Source: Neodiprion pinetum (lineage: Eukaryota; Arthropoda; Insecta; Hymenoptera; Diprionidae). From it: a stretch of 64,000 nucleotides of DNA. Under the pieces are notes generated by a model. That model made no database searches. It was not told the DNA's origin and was given only the letters and a program-made list of their open reading frames with translations. Positions 23,526-37,500 of the stretch are shown in pieces. The stretch is from contig NC_060234.1 of assembly GCF_021155775.2 (NCBI RefSeq), positions 27,770,026 through 27,834,025 on the forward strand, written 5' to 3'. Both the position numbers and the translations under genes were made by a program. How positions within the stretch are numbered: the first letter of the stretch is position 1; each line of letters opens with the position of its first letter.

Positions 23526-26500
23526 TGCTCAATGTCCCGTGTGATCACTGCATCTCACTTCGCTGAACTTCGCCCTCGACTTCGTCCCTCCACACCCCCG
23601 TGGCGACCCTCTTCGAGGATGGAATTAGGATGGCCGGCAGCATCGGCTTCTTCCAAACTAGGCGAGGCTGTCCTCCAGACAGTAAAACGTTCTACGCTGC
23701 ATCGTCTGCTCCTGCAGGAAATACGCGGCCATCGTAACTAAATTAATTAGAAGCAACAATAAAGACGTGGAAATACCTACATCCGAGGAATGAACTTGGA
23801 ATTGCGTCATCCTGCTAGGGGTTCTTTTTTACTCCAGCTAAAATATAACGCATCTTACTATCTCGTGTTCGAATCCAAGAAGATGCTCACCTTCTTCCGC
23901 AAGACTACAGACTTGGAGGTCCGGATGCTCTGTCGAGAGTCCGGTCTGTTCTAAACTCGTAAGCCATCTCGTTACGTCTAATTTCAGCCACCCTCTACAC
24001 TGAGACTAACACTGACCGATCACGGGTAATCGAATATACGCTGATTATGGAACTGGCAAGGCACGAAACGATGCGTTTCAAGCTGTCAACTGTCATTATC
24101 ACTTGAACGAGGATCAGAATACAAGCAAGAGCACACAAGCCTTCCGGAGTCGAAAGTTTGAGAAACGGTCGCGGATCAACGGCTTCGATCGGAAGCCAGA
24201 GAGGGAAACCGGGATATGCAAACGTGTCTAACCATCGGAACCAATACATTTCATCGAATCCCATTAACGACAGCAGGAGTGAGTACCGAGAACCCGTGTT
24301 AAGTGCATCAGCTCGAAGAAAGGACGCCCCGTCAATTGGTGCAGGGTTCTATAAGCTGCACACGTCGTGCTCATGCAGGGAATAAATGTCATCGGAAGAA
24401 AAATGTCACGCAGGGGGTTGTCTGTCTGGTACATACGAATGTCAGTGCAGCGTTACCTTCCGTGAACCACAGGTTAAAGGTCAGCAATCTTGTCGCGGGG
24501 TGAGAAGAAAGAACCAGCGGATGGCACCGTCGGGAATCGTTACGCGTTACTACGTGATAGAAATGAAAGCCCAGTCGACGCGCGCCGCTATAAAGTTTAA
24601 GGCTAAAGACTAAGGCAGTTTTTCCTTGATCAGACAGGGCAGTCAGGTAGACCGACTCGCCGTGTTGCCGACGTGCTGCTGCAGGCGGCTTCGGACTCAC
24701 GGATGTCAAAGTGGTTTATAGGTGGTAATGGAGACCTATAAACGCCGGAAAGAAGTAATAATTTGTAAGGGCATCCCGTTCTTCACGCTGGACGACCACA
24801 TATGTCGTTACGTCTGACTCAACCACGCGGTTTAAAACGGGGAACCAAATCGGCGGCGCGGCCACGGCATCGTTCATCGGAACGATACCGGCCACGTCGA
24901 AACGGAACACCGGGGACATAAATAACGAGTCCGGCTCTGCAAGTTTGCCACCGTGCAATGCAGCTAGGCATCTGTAACACCGTGTAGCTACATCCACTGT
25001 GCAGTGACGACACACTCGGAATTGTTCTCCGGCACTGCCGGAGCTGAGTATGCGCTACTAGTTCAGGGTATCCAGTTACAATTGACATATGGAACGGCTT
25101 CTCTATTGTGTCTTCCCTGCTGCATGCAGGCCGCTCGATTTTACGTCACCGTTAGCCGCGTGGACGCCAATCGACGTTTACGGGGTCATCGTCGACGGCT
25201 CGACTTCCTTCACAAATGACTCACCGATCCTTATTATTACTCCTATCTACACCTCCTATGTTGTGACAGTTTAAACGACCCGGATTATATGCCAGATTAT
25301 TCCAAAGATTAGCTCATTAGGTTTATCAAATACAATTATCGTTAAATACGTATTTGGGTTAGAGTTACCGGAAATTGAAAGTCGTAGGTTAATTACTCTA
25401 TCGATTTAGCACAGGTGCGAACGCGATTCCATGAATTTTAAACTCTAAAACACTTCGCTATAATTCCAAGGAATTTTGGGATCTTTGGACAACTTCAAAC
25501 GATTTAATGCGGTTTCACGCATATTACTAATTTGCCTGTATAAGTGACGTCAAAACTATTTCGACAAGAACGGAGTATACAGTAAAGATCTGACACTGCC
25601 GATTGGCTTGAAATTCAAAACACTTCGCGCGATCTCAGTAGACAAAACGAATGAACAAGCTTCTCAGCCAAACCTAAGATGCTGCGTTCAGGGACGTTTC
25701 GATCAGGGCAATAACGGTGCGAATGTAGCTACAGCATGCTGATTGGAATTGGTAGGTACGTACTACGAGTGCACGCGTAACGCGTATAGAATTCCCGAAG
25801 GCAATAAATCTTTGCTAGGTCGAGGGTGTGGTCAAACACACGAGAAGCTGGACTGCGTGGTGGCGCTGGTCTCACCCCAGTAACCCCCGTCACGACCCCC
25901 ATGGTCGATCCATAAGACTTCTCATCCCCTCAGCGTCCTTGACGGCGCGCTGGACGCAGCAGGACAAACGACTACTGGTCAAACACGAGTAAGCCATACA
26001 CAGACTCACGGTTTACTCACGTGTGGGACGCGATACGTCGACACTTGCATTGCCACTGCCATGCGCCGGCGACGTTGCACCCCGACAGTTTCCTTCAATG
26101 GGGAATTACTAATCCGCTGATTTATTTGTGAGAATGATCGTTCGAGCAGAAAGGGGTCGGATGTGTCGGTGAACCAAACGGCCAGACGACTGGCGGGTAA
26201 AATTGGAGTAATTGAATATAAGTTTCTTAAGTAGCTTACGGTGGAAGACGGTCGCCCGGTGTGGACAGGTTTCCTAATTTGTGGTCGTGCAATACCTGTG
26301 TCCTATTGTCAATTGGTGTAACTTCACGTCAACTTGATGCAAATTGGCTAATCGTGTTGACGGCGGCTGTCTAATTAAACGATCATTGACAAACGCGTGT
26401 TGACATTTTCAGCCATACTGAAATATTTGTACCTATCTCACATTTGAAACAGGTAGCACGAAAATTATTTCATTTGTACGTATTTTCATAAAGCATGCAA

Positions 26501-29500
26501 TAATTTCTTATTCTCCGATTAAGATGTACGTAAACATGACATGTATGTATACTATATTCTCTGTGTTACTTCAATCGAGAATTCTGCATCCCGTCTAGCG
26601 TGATTAAAAACTGCAAGTGATAAGTGGTAAGTCATTATTCTTATCCCTGTTCACATCTACCCCATTATAAATTCACGTGATTACTTTCATTGAATTAAAT
26701 ATTGTCGTCAATGATCCTATTGCTCCACCTCTTTATCAAATTTTGGCATCGCGTCTCTCAAAATTTTTAACCAACTAGCAGTAGCCGGTCACCGAAAGCA
26801 TTAGCTATTCTCATTTCTCGTATTATCGGTAGAAACAAAATTCTTCACATTAGACTATTTGTTATTTCATTCTGAAAAACAGTGATACAGATTCAAAGAA
26901 CCGGACGTGACTCGCCACGAAGATTGCCAAGGTCATCTGCCACACCTTTTTTGTAGGTACGGTACAACGGAGGTTTGTCGGGCAGAAATTAGCGGGGACT
27001 GAAGGAGGTGCGTGGGCCTCACCAGGTATTCCATGCGGATCGGGGAGCTTCAACCGGCCATTAGAGTGACAGAAATTAGGTGGATCTATTTCCATATTGT
27101 ATAATGTCTCGCTTCCGGTTGATATTAAGCTGCAACGGTGCATTGATGCCGCATTTATACCATTGAGACCAGTTAGCCCCATTTAGGAGAGTTGGGCCAG
27201 GTGTTAAATTGTCTGTGACGAGGCACTTCCACTTCCAGTTTCGGTTCTACCGTCGCGTCACCGCGGAGCCAAAGTGGCGAGTGTGAAACGTATGGGGGAA
27301 AAATAGAAAAGAAAAAGGAAAAGGGGTAATCGTTCTAAATTGGGCAGAAAAACGAGCCTCGAACTTCGACACGTTAAGCCGAGTTTGAGAGATCTTCCTT
27401 GTAACTTGTATGGGGTGGATATAAATAAAACACCTTTATTACCGGTCAAAACTGTCGAGTCACTATAGGGTCTTCCAGTTTCACACTTTTCTACAAAGGT
27501 TTGAGAAATGAGTCGTTATCTTCTTACTTGGCAGGCTTAATTTTCATCTAAGGTGCGTTTTCCTGATCCTCTTAAACCTGATCGACAAGTAATTCAGTCA
27601 CGAATCCACTATTTTCTTTCAGCACTCCTTTCGAGGCTCGTAATTTTTCTCTCTAAAACAAGCCTTACTTGAATAATACTAAATTCGCATCTCCAGAGCA
27701 CAGCAAGTTTTTCAATTACTTATAAGCAAGTTAATTTTTTATTCTTTACCAAGAATAAGGAGAAGCGACGATGAGTAAAAGTACGTCATACTATCAATCG
27801 GAACGACGGTGAATCATCAATAGTAAATAATCGAATTCGTTCACGGTAAAGTTCGAATCATTTTCGTGAGTGTGAGTGCCGCACGCAGTTACTTAAATGA
27901 GGTGGAGACGGAGTCGGTAACGGCTACCGTCGAAGCTCCACAAATATACGGAAGCGGGGATGTTAATGTTTTAAACGTGTATCGCGGTTTAGCCGCAGTA
28001 ATGAGACGAGATAAGGCCCTCCATTTTCACCCCACTCCAAGCTTCTGACACGGCGATACTCAGACGTAACAAGGGCCTTTTACCAGGCCTACTGGCCCAC
28101 ACACGTAACTCGGACCCGCATTCACAACTATTTCCACTATTTCACGTTGAACGCGGAATTATTCCTGTATACGAGGTGTGCTTGGCCACTGTGACTAAGA
28201 GTTCGTGTAGCGACGGATCCAAGTAGTTCTTGAATTGGATCAAAGATCTTTGATGAAAAAAATTATCAAATTATTCCAACGATAGCTAGAGTTTCAGAGT
28301 AAATTTCACGGATGCAATATCACAGCCAGTATAAGTACGAATCGTCCTGATCTGAAGGCCTAAAATGATTTTTCCACACCGATGAAATATTTTTGAAACG
28401 GGTGTCGAAATATTGGCCATACAGCAGCGTATATCAGAAACAAAAAGTGTGCGAATCACTGGATACCTGAATCCAAACGAGCTCGCACGAAACCAACATG
28501 GCTACGGTCGGCACGCTTGCGATCATATTTCACCCGTACGATGATACTTGAGGCACGCCATTCACCGAGCGCTTCTTCACGCCCAACAAAATGATAGCAA
28601 CAATAGGCTGGTCACGGTTTGACTTTTGAACAACGTTTTCGAAAAATGTTTAACACAGAAAAGCGATTCGATCAAAGTGAAACCGCGGCAGTTCGATTCT
28701 GTCGCTAGATAGCGCGATGTGTGCCGCTCTGCTAATATGCATAGCCCGACGACGTTTGTGGCGGATGGAATTATGGGTGGAAAGGCGTAAATTGGGCATA
28801 CGTTAGACAGGCAGCAGCTGCCGTATACAAAAAGGGCAGTCACACATGAGCCGAAGCACGTAGTTTTAATACGCGTCCGTCTTCGAGATAAGGATCACTC
28901 CTCACTTCGTCCGGTTTCAAAGCGTCCGCGACGAGGATGCCGCGCGAGAGTCGTATTCCTGAATGTTCTCGGGCAAAATATATCCCCCCAAACGGTGACC
29001 GGGGTGTGTGTATCCATACACGCGAGATACACGCACACGCCGGCGAGGCGCTCACGTAACGTAATTTGGACTCCTAGCTATGGGCATTACCTCGGGGCGT
29101 ATATAACAATAAAGGTGAGGTTAGCGGAAGCTTCGTACAAATTAATACGCACGCCATCATTTTCGGGACTGACGTGAATTTGCCGGTGTAGCCGCGGCCC
29201 GCGGTAGAGAAAAATGAAAGAAGAGAGGAAGAGACGAGAGAGACGGAGGGATTGAGTCGGGTACCGGGAGTAATTTTACACGTATGTAACATGCCATGTA
29301 CCGCGGTATTAACGTAGGTGTGCCTATTCAGCGTTAACATTGCGTGCACGCGTGTTACACGGACAAAATCTGTACGTATCTAGGAAAGGTTCGCTGCAAT
29401 TTCTCCCGGTGACACGTAAGATATGATTGTTCCTCGATCTCGGAATTGGGCGTGTATGACTACCGTTCGAGTTGTAGTCGCAAGAGAGTTAGGAAAAGAT

Positions 29501-31579
29501 ATAATCAAAACGCGTGACGTTTCGGTAAGATTTATAACCATGCATGCGTACAATGATATCGTAATAGCATTACAGATATGCGACGGTGAAAGTTATACAG
29601 CGACGTTGACAAAAGACTTTTTCCTCAAACAGGAAAATAGTCACTTCGATCTAGGCGCTAGTTAATTGATGGCCTGTTTGTTAGCCGCTCCAAAATTAAA
29701 TCACATAATACGGCTGTAAGGTCACGCTCGGCGTGTGAGCACCAGACGTGAAAGAGAGAAAAAAAAGGAAACTGAATTATAAAAATTATACGTACATGAC
29801 ATTAAGAGATTACACCGTTCCACGTTTAGCCCATACCGCTGATGGAACAGCAACAAAAAACAAAAAAAAATCAGTCTACATTCGTTGAATTTATAAATGC
29901 CATCGCCACGCACTCTTTTCCGCCGGTCTTTTTTCTAAGCCGTATAATGCATCAGTTGATTAATCTTTGTCACAGACGTCGCGTCGATCTCAGACAAGAA
30001 ATAGAAACCACCGAGTCTGATGAAAACGAACAAGGCATGGAGGCGAAGGTATTTAGCTAAGATTCTCAGGAAGGAATCATTCCGTTTTCTCTTATCCTTT
30101 TAATTCGATCTGAAGTTGTTAATGCTCGGTGAATATAGGACAAGCTGAAAAAATAATAGAGAATATAATGCTTTAATTTCACACGGTATTTCCAAGAACA
30201 ACATTGGACGCAAACAAGAACGAAAGAGAATTATTGGCGCAGCGGTAACCTTTACTTTTCCCGGAAAAAAATTTGATCACTTAGAACAATCGAACCCAGC
30301 CCCAACAGCTGACCACCTGACTGTTACCAGGTTCCCTTTTCCGAGTACTTCGAGGTGGAGAACACTGCACGCCTAGACGTTCACCGCGGTATCTTCCGCA
30401 GAGATCGATCATAATTACGTCACCAGTAAAAGGGGGATGGGCGAGAGGTAAGGAGTTGGATCGGTTAATTTATTATCAGGGGATCTTGAAGACAAACGAA
30501 CGATAAGGCACGAGGAAGAAAGGACATCGTCGCTCGACTCATCGAATGGGCCGCCGATGTCGCCGGGGATGTTTCCCGGCGTGGTACCAGCTGTCACCGG
30601 CACCCAGTGTCGTATCGCGGTCGGATTTCGACCCTCCTCCCCTAGCGGCCGGGCCGGCCGAAGAGACAACGGGGACGACCGTTTAACCAGACATTGACGA
30701 AGCAATTACACCCCAATGAGGCCTCATAATTTAATTTAATAGCAATCGCCGAGGCCTGGTTGGCCGCTCGACGGCCGCCGTTCGTTCCTCGCCCGTACCG
30801 CTTCGATATTTCGAGATATTTTTCCCGGTCCGAAGGGCTGATTTATCCGCTAATGGACTGGAGCCCGCAATTTAACCGATCGAACGACGCGGTGCGTGCA
30901 CCGCAGTTTTTAATTCTATATTCGTTCCAATTCGATCGATCTTTTCGCCTCGTTCTTGGAGCCCTGAGTTCAGATTGGGCGTTGAATCAATGAGGATGCC
31001 AAATTAAATTTTTTATCGAGGAACCGTTTTTCATCCGCTCACGATTATTTATAAACGTCTCTTGGTTCGAGTCGAAATGGAGACTAAAATTGGGATGGAC
31101 GCTTGTACTCTAGCGTCAAAGGACGATACGCCTTATCCTCATGGGATTAGAACCAACTGCAAACTACCAAGTCTTTGACGCGTTTCCAGGTACGGCATAC
31201 ATCCGTTTGGACTTGACGCAACACGCAAACAGTTTTAAGTGGCTTCCCGCATGCCCTGTAACGACGGTGACGACTTTTTCAGGTGCCGTACACACAAGCG
31301 GTCATGAGGAAGTCGTGAGATACCTTCAGCCCTAAACGCGGAGAGGAAATCAACTTTTCGCTCCAACGTTCAATGATATCCTTGAATAATTTCATGTTTG
31401 AATTAAGACACGTAATGGCTAAAAGGGTCTCTGCAATCGCACCTGGCGCACAATTTGCTCAACATCTTCTATCGAGTCACGACGGCCTTGCGGAATCACT
31501 CAAGCAAGAAAAATTATATAAGCATCGTTTTCAATTTGTTTAAATAACTTTTCTCTTGTCGTGTCGTAAGAAAATGTAC

Positions 31580-31828
31580 ACGGAGAAAAAAATAATGTAG
31601 ATTTTACATCTCCTATGCTATGTATATGGACAGCGTGTTTTTAGAGTTACGTCTGCAGTAATTGCGGCAGGATTTACAAATCCGATAGTAAGAGTTACAA
31701 AGCCAAAAGTAAGAATCACAACATGCTTGGATGAACCTATCACAATTGACGGAGATTTGACTCCAAAAAAGTGCTGTCCATATATTCACCACGGCAGATG
31801 TAAAGTCTACATTACATTTTTTTTTGTT
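31580..31828. mobile_element. Non-autonomous element with about 50-bp terminal inverted repeats
   Basis: The left end (ACGGAGAAAAAAATAATGTAG, then TTTTACATC ... TATGGACAGC, to 31633) matches the reverse complement of 31773-31826 at roughly 80%. The outer ends are an A run and a T run. About 140 bases lie between the arms, including a directly repeated unit of roughly 22 bases (AGTAAGA near 31687 and 31709). There is no transposase frame. The 130-codon minus frame across it is treated as chance. The superfamily cannot be assigned because the target duplication is unclear. Confidence 0.65.
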
Positions 31829-32680
31829 TATCAGCTGTAGTAATCCCCTTTTTGGATGTGTTTGGTTACAGATCACTGCAACCGGTTTACTTTTGAAACC
31901 CCGGAATATTAGATCCTCTTTCGAAAAAACTGATTGATTTAGTGCAAGATCAATGCAAAGATTTCCAAGTATTTGTGGAATCTTTATAATCGATAAAATT
32001 AGCACAAATGATCGGTAGGATGAATTGTCAAAAAGGTGTGAGAGATCATCATACTTACTTAGCTAAGGGTGAAATAGAGGAGGCAGCAGCTCTGCAGAAT
32101 CTGAGTAATTGAAATTATGATTCAGGCAGTCGAGAAATTTGATAGACAATTTTTGAACTTTGACATTGGTGGCGATTTCATCCATGGACCCGAAACAGTC
32201 GTACCATGTACACTTTTTACCTTATCTCTTGTCGCAGCACAAAACTCATTTCAATATCTGACTTGGCAGAGACCCCAAAGCGTTGTGGGTGCAGCCTTAA
32301 GCAGCCCTGGATCAAAGTGCTTGGCCAACGGGCAATGCGAAGGTGAATGTCGCTCGACCGGACATCTGGGCGCCAATTACGTTAAACAGTGTGCGCGATG
32401 CGAGGTGCTAGGCGACTCGCTACAACATAAACGCACTTATAAGTTTGTGGCATCACGTGTATGTCGACGAAGCGTCATTACCCGGCTGTACTGTGGTTAT
32501 TTATTACGCCTTTTACCTCCAGGTCAACAGCTGTGTGTTTCACAGCTCTGCACGAATACTGATGCAACACGCAATGGGGCTCTGATGCGGGGCCGTCAAG
32601 AGAACCGTCAAGACATCTTTTGAGGTGGGTCTACTTAACCGCGCCACGTATTTCATCGCCTGAGAACATTGGGCGGTTTA

Positions 32681-32726
32681 TATACATATCATCTGTATAT
32701 ATAATATATATACATATATACATATT
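32681..32726. repeat. AT-rich palindromic repeat
   Basis: Overlapping TATACATAT and ATATGTATA-type words form an imperfect AT hairpin. Confidence 0.6.
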
Positions 32727-33709
32727 CTCCCTGATGTAATATTGAATTAGTCGACGGTTCATGTTTTCGGATCAATTTTATGACCATTTTCATTATGGTC
32801 AGCTCTTGTGAATCGCCAACCGGACCACACTGATCCCTGATTTCCACTTTTATCACCATGTGTGAATCTAAATATCGGTAACTATCAGTTGATTGATTCT
32901 AGATCGCGAGATGGAATACTGTCCGTAATTTCGAGTAGGAATCTATTAGTTTAAATAAAAGAACGTCAATTCGGTATATTGTGTTTCAGAAGCGCTTCGA
33001 CGCTAAAAACTATCACTACGAAATGTTCGAACTCAATTCAATGCCCATCAAAATGACCTTCCAAAGTTCGTCTTTAATACAGTGCTTGCTACTGAAAAGA
33101 AGATGATTTTGTGATGGTGAAGAAAGAAAAATTGCCTTCACTGTGCTAACTAACTTATTCTGATTGAAAGAACAGAACTAAACGCACCTGACGGTATCAG
33201 ATATGTCAAGAAACAGCAAATCGAAAGAAAAGCCAAGCTGCAACTTCTAAATATTTCGAGGTCGAAAATAAGGGGACAGTAACTTGAACAAAGACGACGC
33301 GTAAGAATCCGTGGTAGGTAAGTGAAAGAATCCTAAGAACCAGATTCCTGTGAAGATGCTGCAACGACTTCTCACGAGATCGCAAGTTCGCAGGTAACAA
33401 TTTGCGGGGTTTCTTCTCGAATGACGCCTGGCGCGGTCTGAAGCAGTAGTCCTAAAGGGTCGCGGATTCAGTGTGAAGCGGCGTGACGGAGAGAAGAATC
33501 TCGTACTACGGGGGCACACTTACGTTAGGGACACCCGCGATTCTCGTGGCAACGAGAGAAGAAGGCTGAATAAAAGATGAGCTTCACACCGCGACTTGTC
33601 CGCGCAAACGGGTAGCGTTTTTACGTCTCTTGGCCGTCACTCTCAGCCCATCGTTTCGCGCAATATACGCCGCCTTAATAAAGTCCCTTCTCACCGGAGA
33701 GGAAGGAGG

Positions 33710-33922
33710 CTACTGGGATTCGAGCTCGCTTTCGGATAAATCCAACCGGCGACCATCGGCCAGAAGAAATTCTAAAGGTCCTTGTTCCATGTTAAGAAGC
33801 CGCGCGAGCTGCCGACCCAGAGGACACACGTACCCCGAAACTTTCAAGACTCGTCTCAGGCTCGGTCTTTGAGTTACCGAAGCTGCTGCTCTGCAAACGT
33901 CACAAGGGACTCGGTATCGCAT
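33710..33922 (-). CDS. Candidate small ORF, 70 codons, unidentified
   Basis: The frame begins MRYRVPCDVCRAAAS, has an in-frame TGA eighteen bases upstream, and ends with LLADGRRLDLSESELESQ before TAG. It has one CxxC pair and a leucine-rich, acidic, helix-prone tail. The codon mix looks more like coding sequence than its surroundings do. No homologue is recognised, and no promoter, poly(A) or splice support was found. A frame this long is expected several times by chance in this window. Confidence 0.15.
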   Translation of the reverse strand: MRYRVPCDVCRAAASVTQRPSLRRVLKVSGYVCPLGRQLARLLNMEQGPLEFLLADGRRLDLSESELESQ

Positions 33923-34514
33923 TCGTGAGAGAACGAGTCAAGTTTATGTGAAACTTCTCACCTCCCGATCCATTTTATATCGGTAAAGAAAATACGAGAG
34001 CGTTACTTAATGTGAAAGTATTAAGTGTTTCGATGTTGCTACACTTGGTTACGACGATATTTCTCTGTACGTTGTACGTGCATGATTTTACTGCATTATT
34101 CCTACGTTTCAATGACACGATGTAGGCGTCTAGCTCCACGAAACTGCAGTACCCTCAACCTCGAAATCAATGCCGAACGAAGTAGAGCTTCGGATTTGGC
34201 ATCCCAATTAATGAAGAGCGTTCTTCATGAAACAGGGATAGTTTGCCTACACTGGTTCGTTAGTTCTGGTGTCGTAATGACTCGGCATGAGGTGGGAAAA
34301 ATTAATTGACCAGACTGAAATACAGCCGTCATCCGAGAGGTCATCACCAGGATCGTAAACGGATTTGAGGTTTCAAAGGAGTTTGGCGTTATAAACCGAT
34401 CCTTCTAATCCCCGCGCCGTAAACCTTCGTTATAAGGCCCAATTAACACGAGGCGTGTGACTTCGGTATTGTAAACTCCCACCGATCCTTCGCCCTTCTA
34501 GAAATCCAACGACC

Positions 34515-34522
34515 TATAAAAG
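34515..34522 (+). promoter_or_regulatory. TATAAAAG box candidate
   Basis: Good TATA match followed by GC-rich AGCGAGCGCG. No coding exon follows within a plausible distance, so this is only a motif. Confidence 0.15.
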
Positions 34523-37500
34523 CGAGCGCGTAAGCTCGTATTTCAATTCCTACGTTGAAGACATTTTCGCGTTGAGCGATCTGCAGGTATCCTGTCTCGC
34601 ATACGCAATAAAAAAATAAAACCAAACACGCGAAGCAAATACACCAAGGACATGAATTTTCCCAGCCTCCATCCGCCGCCTAGGTTAGAGTCATGATTGG
34701 TATGTACGCTGCAAGCGATCGTGAACATGTACGAGAACGTTGGTTTGAGTTAGGGTCGTACTGTTTTAATAGGCAAAGGGTGTCCAAGATCCCTGAGATC
34801 AGACGACTCGCGTTATTTAAGGGTCTCTGTACAGTTATTTCTTCGCACGACCTAGGAATTATAATGACAATGCGTATAGGACGGGTGTTGAATCGGATGG
34901 TACCTACGTGGCCCGAGGAGACGCGCAACATTCCAGTACACGTAGTGAGACTCGAAGGTCCCGAAACACGGCCGTAAACACCTTCGTAGATAAATTATAT
35001 CGTAGTCATGACGTCTTGTCGTTCATCAGGGATGGCGGGCAGAATTAAAATGAATCGTAACAGCAGTACAGTGTCATATTACCCGGTGAATAGCCGGCCA
35101 GACGTCGTAAAGCATCAGGGTCAAAATGGCGATTGAAATTAAATCGTAAGGTCATCGTCGACTACTATTATACTACCGTCGTTCTTGTACATATACATCA
35201 AGGAAAACGATCCTGATCACCCGGTTCGAATTAGTCAAGATGTCACGCATGCATTCACATGCTTTAATTGAATTCCATAGAACCATTGAACTCCTTCCGT
35301 CATCGGCATTTATTGCTAAAATTTATAAGAAAAAATGCAAATTTTCCTGAAACTAGAAAAACTTCTGCTCTTAGTCGTGTCTGAAATTTTATGACGTACC
35401 CACTTAATGGATTCACAAAACCAATCTTAGGCGATGATGTATCGGGTCATCGAGTTTACCTCATGTGCACAGGGTTCCACCTGTTCCCGCACATTCGAAG
35501 GACTGGATCCGATCGCGTCGACAGGTGTCTCCGGGATTCGAATAATTCGAAAAATGATCCTACGACGAGGACCGCGTTCTCGAACGCTTGTGGAAGCCTA
35601 ACCGCGGCGGCGAGATAGAATGCTGCCGCTTCCTCCTTTCGGCTGGAGGAATTGAGGCTGCCGCAAAGGAATGAAGGATGCGGAGGTGCAGGGGGTGAGA
35701 GGGATGAGACGGGAGTATAGCCGGGACGAGAAGACGGGACGGACCAGTCGCTGATGGATGGAGCCGGGCATCGGCAAAGGCGTAGGTGTCGCCAACGGTC
35801 CTCGGCGAGTACCCGGGAGGCCGGGGTTCGCGGTCGCCGATCCCGGTGACTTCCGCCAATGCAGACCTGCCCGGACGGACGGCCATCCAGTTTTTCACGG
35901 CGAGACAAGTGTCGCCCGACACCATCTCCGCTTCGCGAAAACTCACCTCTCCGCCGCGATGCCTGCCTGGAGGTAGTTGTGCCGCGGCGTTATGTGCCTG
36001 CAATGGTCCCCGATTCCGAGGACGTGTATCCACGCCCTACGCATTTGAGAGAGGCCTTCTTCCACCCGGAGGAATTTTGCGAATCGACAAAATCCCGTAC
36101 GTGCAATCACCCGCAACTCCGCCACGTCCAGTCTTGGTCACATTACACTCGGGATGCTCGAGCATTCGTCGCGGCGATCCGTGATGATCGTGCAGGATTA
36201 CACGTAATTGCTGTTGTCTCGTAACGCGAGAAAGTGCCAGTGGAGACCGTTGCGCCTCTTCTGTTTAAACCGACCTGTGATTGATGGCAAACCTTAGTCC
36301 AAAAAACTCCACCAGTCCCACCGTTACTTCGACAAGTATCAGGTGGCATCTTCAAAGTTTTAATAGCCGTCTGCCGCGATGTTCATTTGGTGTTCGTCGG
36401 GATTTTGATGATTGGTCAAGGTAAGGTCTGCTCGGAATGAACCTTACTCTTCTTTGCTATAATCTCAGATTGACCATACGTGTATTTAAAATATCACATG
36501 CTGCTCGTTTATTAAATCAGACCTACTCAGTACCTACATGAAGTTGTGAGTCTCGACAAATAGTTATCATGAATCCATTTCCTTAGTTTCTCATTCCGGG
36601 GTGGATTGTAGCCATTGCATTAATTTGGCTAAAAATCGCATTACCTGCCTCGTGCTTAGTCAGACCATAGAATAATCTTTGAAGAAAAATAAATAATAGG
36701 TCATTTTTGACGAGTTAAAATTATGAAGAGGGTATTATATGACGTATACATGTATGTATCAGGCTAGAATGGCATAACATGAGAGATTTTACTTGCTCAG
36801 CCAATCGAAAGTGCAAGACCCCCAAGTAGTCCGAAAGGTCCTGTACCTGTTAATCTCCAACCAAGAAGCAGTGTCTTCATCTGTAACGGAGTACAAGTTA
36901 ATTTCATAACGAGCAACGAGACTACAGGCAAAATGTTTCCCTCCATGGTTCAGCAACGGAAAGATCGGGATCTCATCTTCCTGCGCAAGGGCAGGCTGAA
37001 AGGGCTGGGAATACGCTGACGTTGAGATCGCCGGCAATTGTCCGCTGGAAAGAGCGTATCTCACCATAAATATCGGAGACTACCAACGCGGCTGAGATGT
37101 ATTGCAAGTCCTGCATCCTACCGCTGGCCGGTCCCGGTCTGCACCCGGAGTAGGACTCGATCGGCCAGGAGAGCTCAGACTCCGCGGGTTCCTGCAGGGC
37201 CTTCGCTTCCTGCTGAGATAACGACTGCAGCTACTCCTCTGAGAACTCTTACCAGTCTGTTCTAGCCTAGTGGTTTGGCTCTAGCCTGCACGGAGCCGAT
37301 AAAATCCAAACCGCATAATTTCTCCTGCTTACGGTGAGGAGCCGATTTATGCAGCGCGGGAGGAGTTGTCGCTGGGTCTTCCAACTCCGTTTTAAAATAT
37401 CTGAGGAACAACGGATGTTATCGCTCCATCCCGAGAAACGATCGTCGGAGGCTTGATTCGACTGATTTTCCACGATTCGTTAGACAGCTCGTCTTGGTTT

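Larger units (their letters stand above)
17211..31579. other. Gene desert with CpG-rich islands
   Basis: 17.2-18.7 kb is AT-rich and featureless. From 18.7 kb onward, AT-rich DNA alternates with GC/CpG-rich islands of 100-700 bases (about 19.49-19.64, 21.2-21.5, 22.44-22.62, 23.25-23.73, 24.1-25.2 and 30.5-30.8 kb). Frames of 60-140 codons occur mainly within the islands, overlap on both strands and match no family. I found no tRNA, rRNA or recognisable exon. The pattern fits intergenic or intronic regulatory DNA. Confidence 0.5.

Noticed and set aside
23868..23880. GTTCGAATCC, a T-loop-like (B box) sequence
   Set aside because: No matching A box or acceptor stem upstream, so not a tRNA gene.
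28325..28340. TATCACAGCCAG, identical to the first bases of the miR-2/miR-13 family
   Set aside because: The match ends after about 12-13 bases and no complementary arm lies within 80 bases on either side, so no precursor hairpin is possible.
31613..32005. 130-codon minus-strand frame
   Set aside because: It starts outside and runs into the TIR element. Its residues are AT-driven and show no transposase motif.
32117..32623. 168-codon plus-strand frame with several cysteines
   Set aside because: Cysteine spacing fits no known module, codon use is not coding-like, and there are no splice or promoter signals.
35456..36224. Overlapping frames of 120-157 codons on both strands
   Set aside because: GC-driven. 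Mutually overlapping, Arg/Pro/Ser-rich, with no recognisable domain.
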